Assembly (NCBI RefSeq): GCF_046630445.1
Contig: NC_092337.1
Span: forward strand, 368,298,001-368,362,000
DNA length: 64,000 nt
Direction of reading: 5' to 3'
Origin: Rutidosis leptorrhynchoides
Lineage: Eukaryota > Streptophyta > Magnoliopsida > Asterales > Asteraceae
The notes beneath the pieces are model-generated. The model was not told the DNA's origin. It worked only from the letters and a program-made list of their open reading frames with translations, and ran no database searches. Shown here one piece after another: positions 62,335-64,000 of this stretch. Both the position numbers and the translations under genes were made by a program. Position 1 is the stretch's first letter. Every line of letters begins with the position of its first letter.

Positions 62335-63778
62335 GATCTGTCTTTCTGTTTATATCTCTCTCTGATACATATATGACCCGTACAAATTTATTTCCATCTT
62401 GTTCACAATTTGATTCGATCACAGACCCAATTAACAACATACAATTTTCTAAACTGATTTTAGGTTATTTTACAGAAACGATTTATACATACTTTAGTTA
62501 ATTAAAACGAAAGAAGAAAGAAAAAATAAAATAAAACCTGCTGCTGCTGTTGTCGAGTGTTTTTTTTTTTTAAAAAAAATATGATTTTGCAAATGGTAGT
62601 GTTTTGGACTATGATTCCAACATGAAATATGTTTAAAACCATTCTTATAAACTTCCTAAATCCTCAATTGAATCAGAAACATAAAAAGGAATTCAAATTT
62701 CGCGATTGAACAATACGTTTGACTTTTTAAACTTAACTTTGACTCGAAAATTAGAATTCGATACTAGGAATTGGAACTTAGGATTTTTCAGAAAGTTTCA
62801 CTAGGTAATTCCTAACAAAATTGCATTATTAGATTTTGAAAAGGGTTTCGAATTCGAGTTTTTGGAAATATGAACAAGAACAGAGGTATGGCGTGTAGTT
62901 TTATAATTTTTTTTTAATTCTTCAAAATGCAGTGATTTATGATTGATAACTGATATTGATGATGAAAGAAGTGACTGATTTTATTATAAACATAGACAAT
63001 CTATTTATATACAGATGAATGGGTCAACATGAGTTTAATCAGGATGATAAAAAAATAAAAATAAAAAATTTAGAAGCTGATGAATATCGAGCTAGATTTC
63101 ATGATAACAGATATAAAGCAGATAAATAAAAAAGAAAGCAGATTCGATCAAAATAAAAAAATATATATACCTAATAATACCTAATTGAATCCATTATCTG
63201 ATTTAATATTTATATTTAATAATAAATATGAATATACTTAAAAATAAAAATAAAAATACTTTTAATAATAAAAATAATAATATTACTAGTAATAACAAAA
63301 ATAATACTAATTATCAATAATAATGTTGATAATGATATTTATAATAATTTTAGTAATAATTACAATACTAATAATATTAATAATGATATTAGTAAACAAA
63401 TAATGATGTTAATAATACTAACAATAATGATAGAAAATCTTAATTTGATTCTCAACCATAATAATAATGATATTAAGTAAATTTAATATATAAAATTAAT
63501 TATGTGTATCAAATATATTATTATTGAAAATAATAATATTGATATAAATGTTAAGATTTATAATAATAATGAAGGTAATAATAATAATGTGAGTATAACA
63601 ACTATGATTTAACTTGTAATTTGATATATTATTATTGCAAGTTATTATTTACATAATAGGTATATATATATTACATATTTATTTATAACAATTGTTCGTG
63701 AATCATCGTTATTGATCGTAATTAAATGAAGTTATGTAAAGATTTTGTTTGAATTTTATCGGAAATTTCCGGGTTGTT

Positions 63779-64000
63779 ATAGTACCTACCCGTTAAAAGA
63801 AATTTCGTCCCGAAATTTAGTTGTTGCCATCAATCGGCATTGTTCGTACATAGACGAGGATATTTACGTTTTATTTGGTTTTCACGTTCTCAGGTATACT
63901 CGGGGCCTTGCGTGAATTTCAACAGATAGAATATTATTTTGTTTCAAGAGTTTAAATCATACGAACCATAAATTCTACAGGTTCTTTTATGAAGTGCATT
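63779..64000 (-). mobile_element. Start of a second interior, running off the window
   Basis: Begins with the reverse polypurine motif and matches 55958-56179 with three differences in 222 bases. The window ends before the region where a third copy of the two-helix gene would be expected (about 64610). Confidence 0.85.

Larger units (their letters stand above)
60547..63778 (-). repeat. Complete LTR, minus strand (3232 bp), shared by two interiors
   Basis: On the minus strand it starts TATAACAACCCGG (63778) and ends GGAGGATGTCACA (60547). The U5 half resembles LTR A; the U3 half, with the tRNA-like block and ATT tail, resembles LTR C, so this LTR is itself a recombinant type. It has interior on both sides: the primer site on the left and a polypurine region on the right. 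It includes a 221-bp spaced direct repeat starting TGATATTTAGACTA (60921 and 61142) and (AAT)n arrays (61749-61800, 62127-62222). Confidence 0.85.

Overview
This is plant nuclear DNA from a large, transposon-filled genome. The only intact host gene is a spliced nuclear gene for a chloroplast ribosomal protein (uL15c, 457-2352). Almost everything after it is LTR retrotransposon, with pieces of LINE, hAT-like and Harbinger-like DNA transposons, long AT/ATT microsatellites and shuffled gene fragments. The uL15c protein and the style of the chromovirus-like Ty3/gypsy polyprotein suggest a eudicot, perhaps Asteraceae. That placement is an impression, not a search result.

Layout. 1-2590: uL15c gene with its promoter and 3' end. 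2604-3348: a 5'-truncated non-LTR insertion flanked by a 14-bp target duplication. 3578-4340: a decayed hAT-like MITE candidate. 4757-5217: a 234-bp tandem duplication. From about 5221 a Ty1/copia element (here 'J') begins; its gag start codon is at 35146 and its gag resumes at 50656. Two large elements split J. Element A (5900-34771, target duplication GCCAA) carries in its 3' LTR a Ty3/gypsy element B (24669-34096, duplication AACTA). Element C (35234-50650, duplication TGGTA) carries an antisense solo LTR D (39712-43614, duplication TAAAC). Element A also holds an antisense solo LTR H (11815-15189, duplication CGGGG) and a mosaic of gag, pol, F-box, LRR and LTR scraps. J breaks off into a LINE fragment near 50779. 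52026-52329 is a hAT MITE with 8-bp duplications. 52743-54025 is the 5' end of a second copia element (G). 54030-64000 is a minus-strand array in the order partial LTR, internal region, whole LTR, internal region.

How the parts relate. Only B has a recognisable gag-pol (zinc knuckles, protease, RT, RNase H, integrase, chromodomain-like tail), and it is broken by stops and shifts. A, C and the 54-64 kb array have no complete pol and look like large non-autonomous elements. They carry other open frames: a coiled-coil protein (20799-21221; 59432-60354), a short gag-like frame, and, antisense near the 3' end, a small two-transmembrane protein behind a TATA box placed exactly 83 nt before its ATG in both copies (46162-46418 and 56711-56966). 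A similar 54-codon two-helix frame sits behind a TATA box in the leader of copia element G. Five LTR copies also contain a tRNA-like block with A-box-like and B-box sequences, mostly followed by a T run and then an (ATT)n tail.

The most unusual structure is the left end of B. Its 5' LTR is replaced by 363 bp of inverted LTR terminus plus 108 bp of direct terminus, so both ends of the inserted DNA are U5 ends, yet the 5-bp target duplication is perfect. All coordinates were read by eye; sequence relationships are by visual comparison within the window only.
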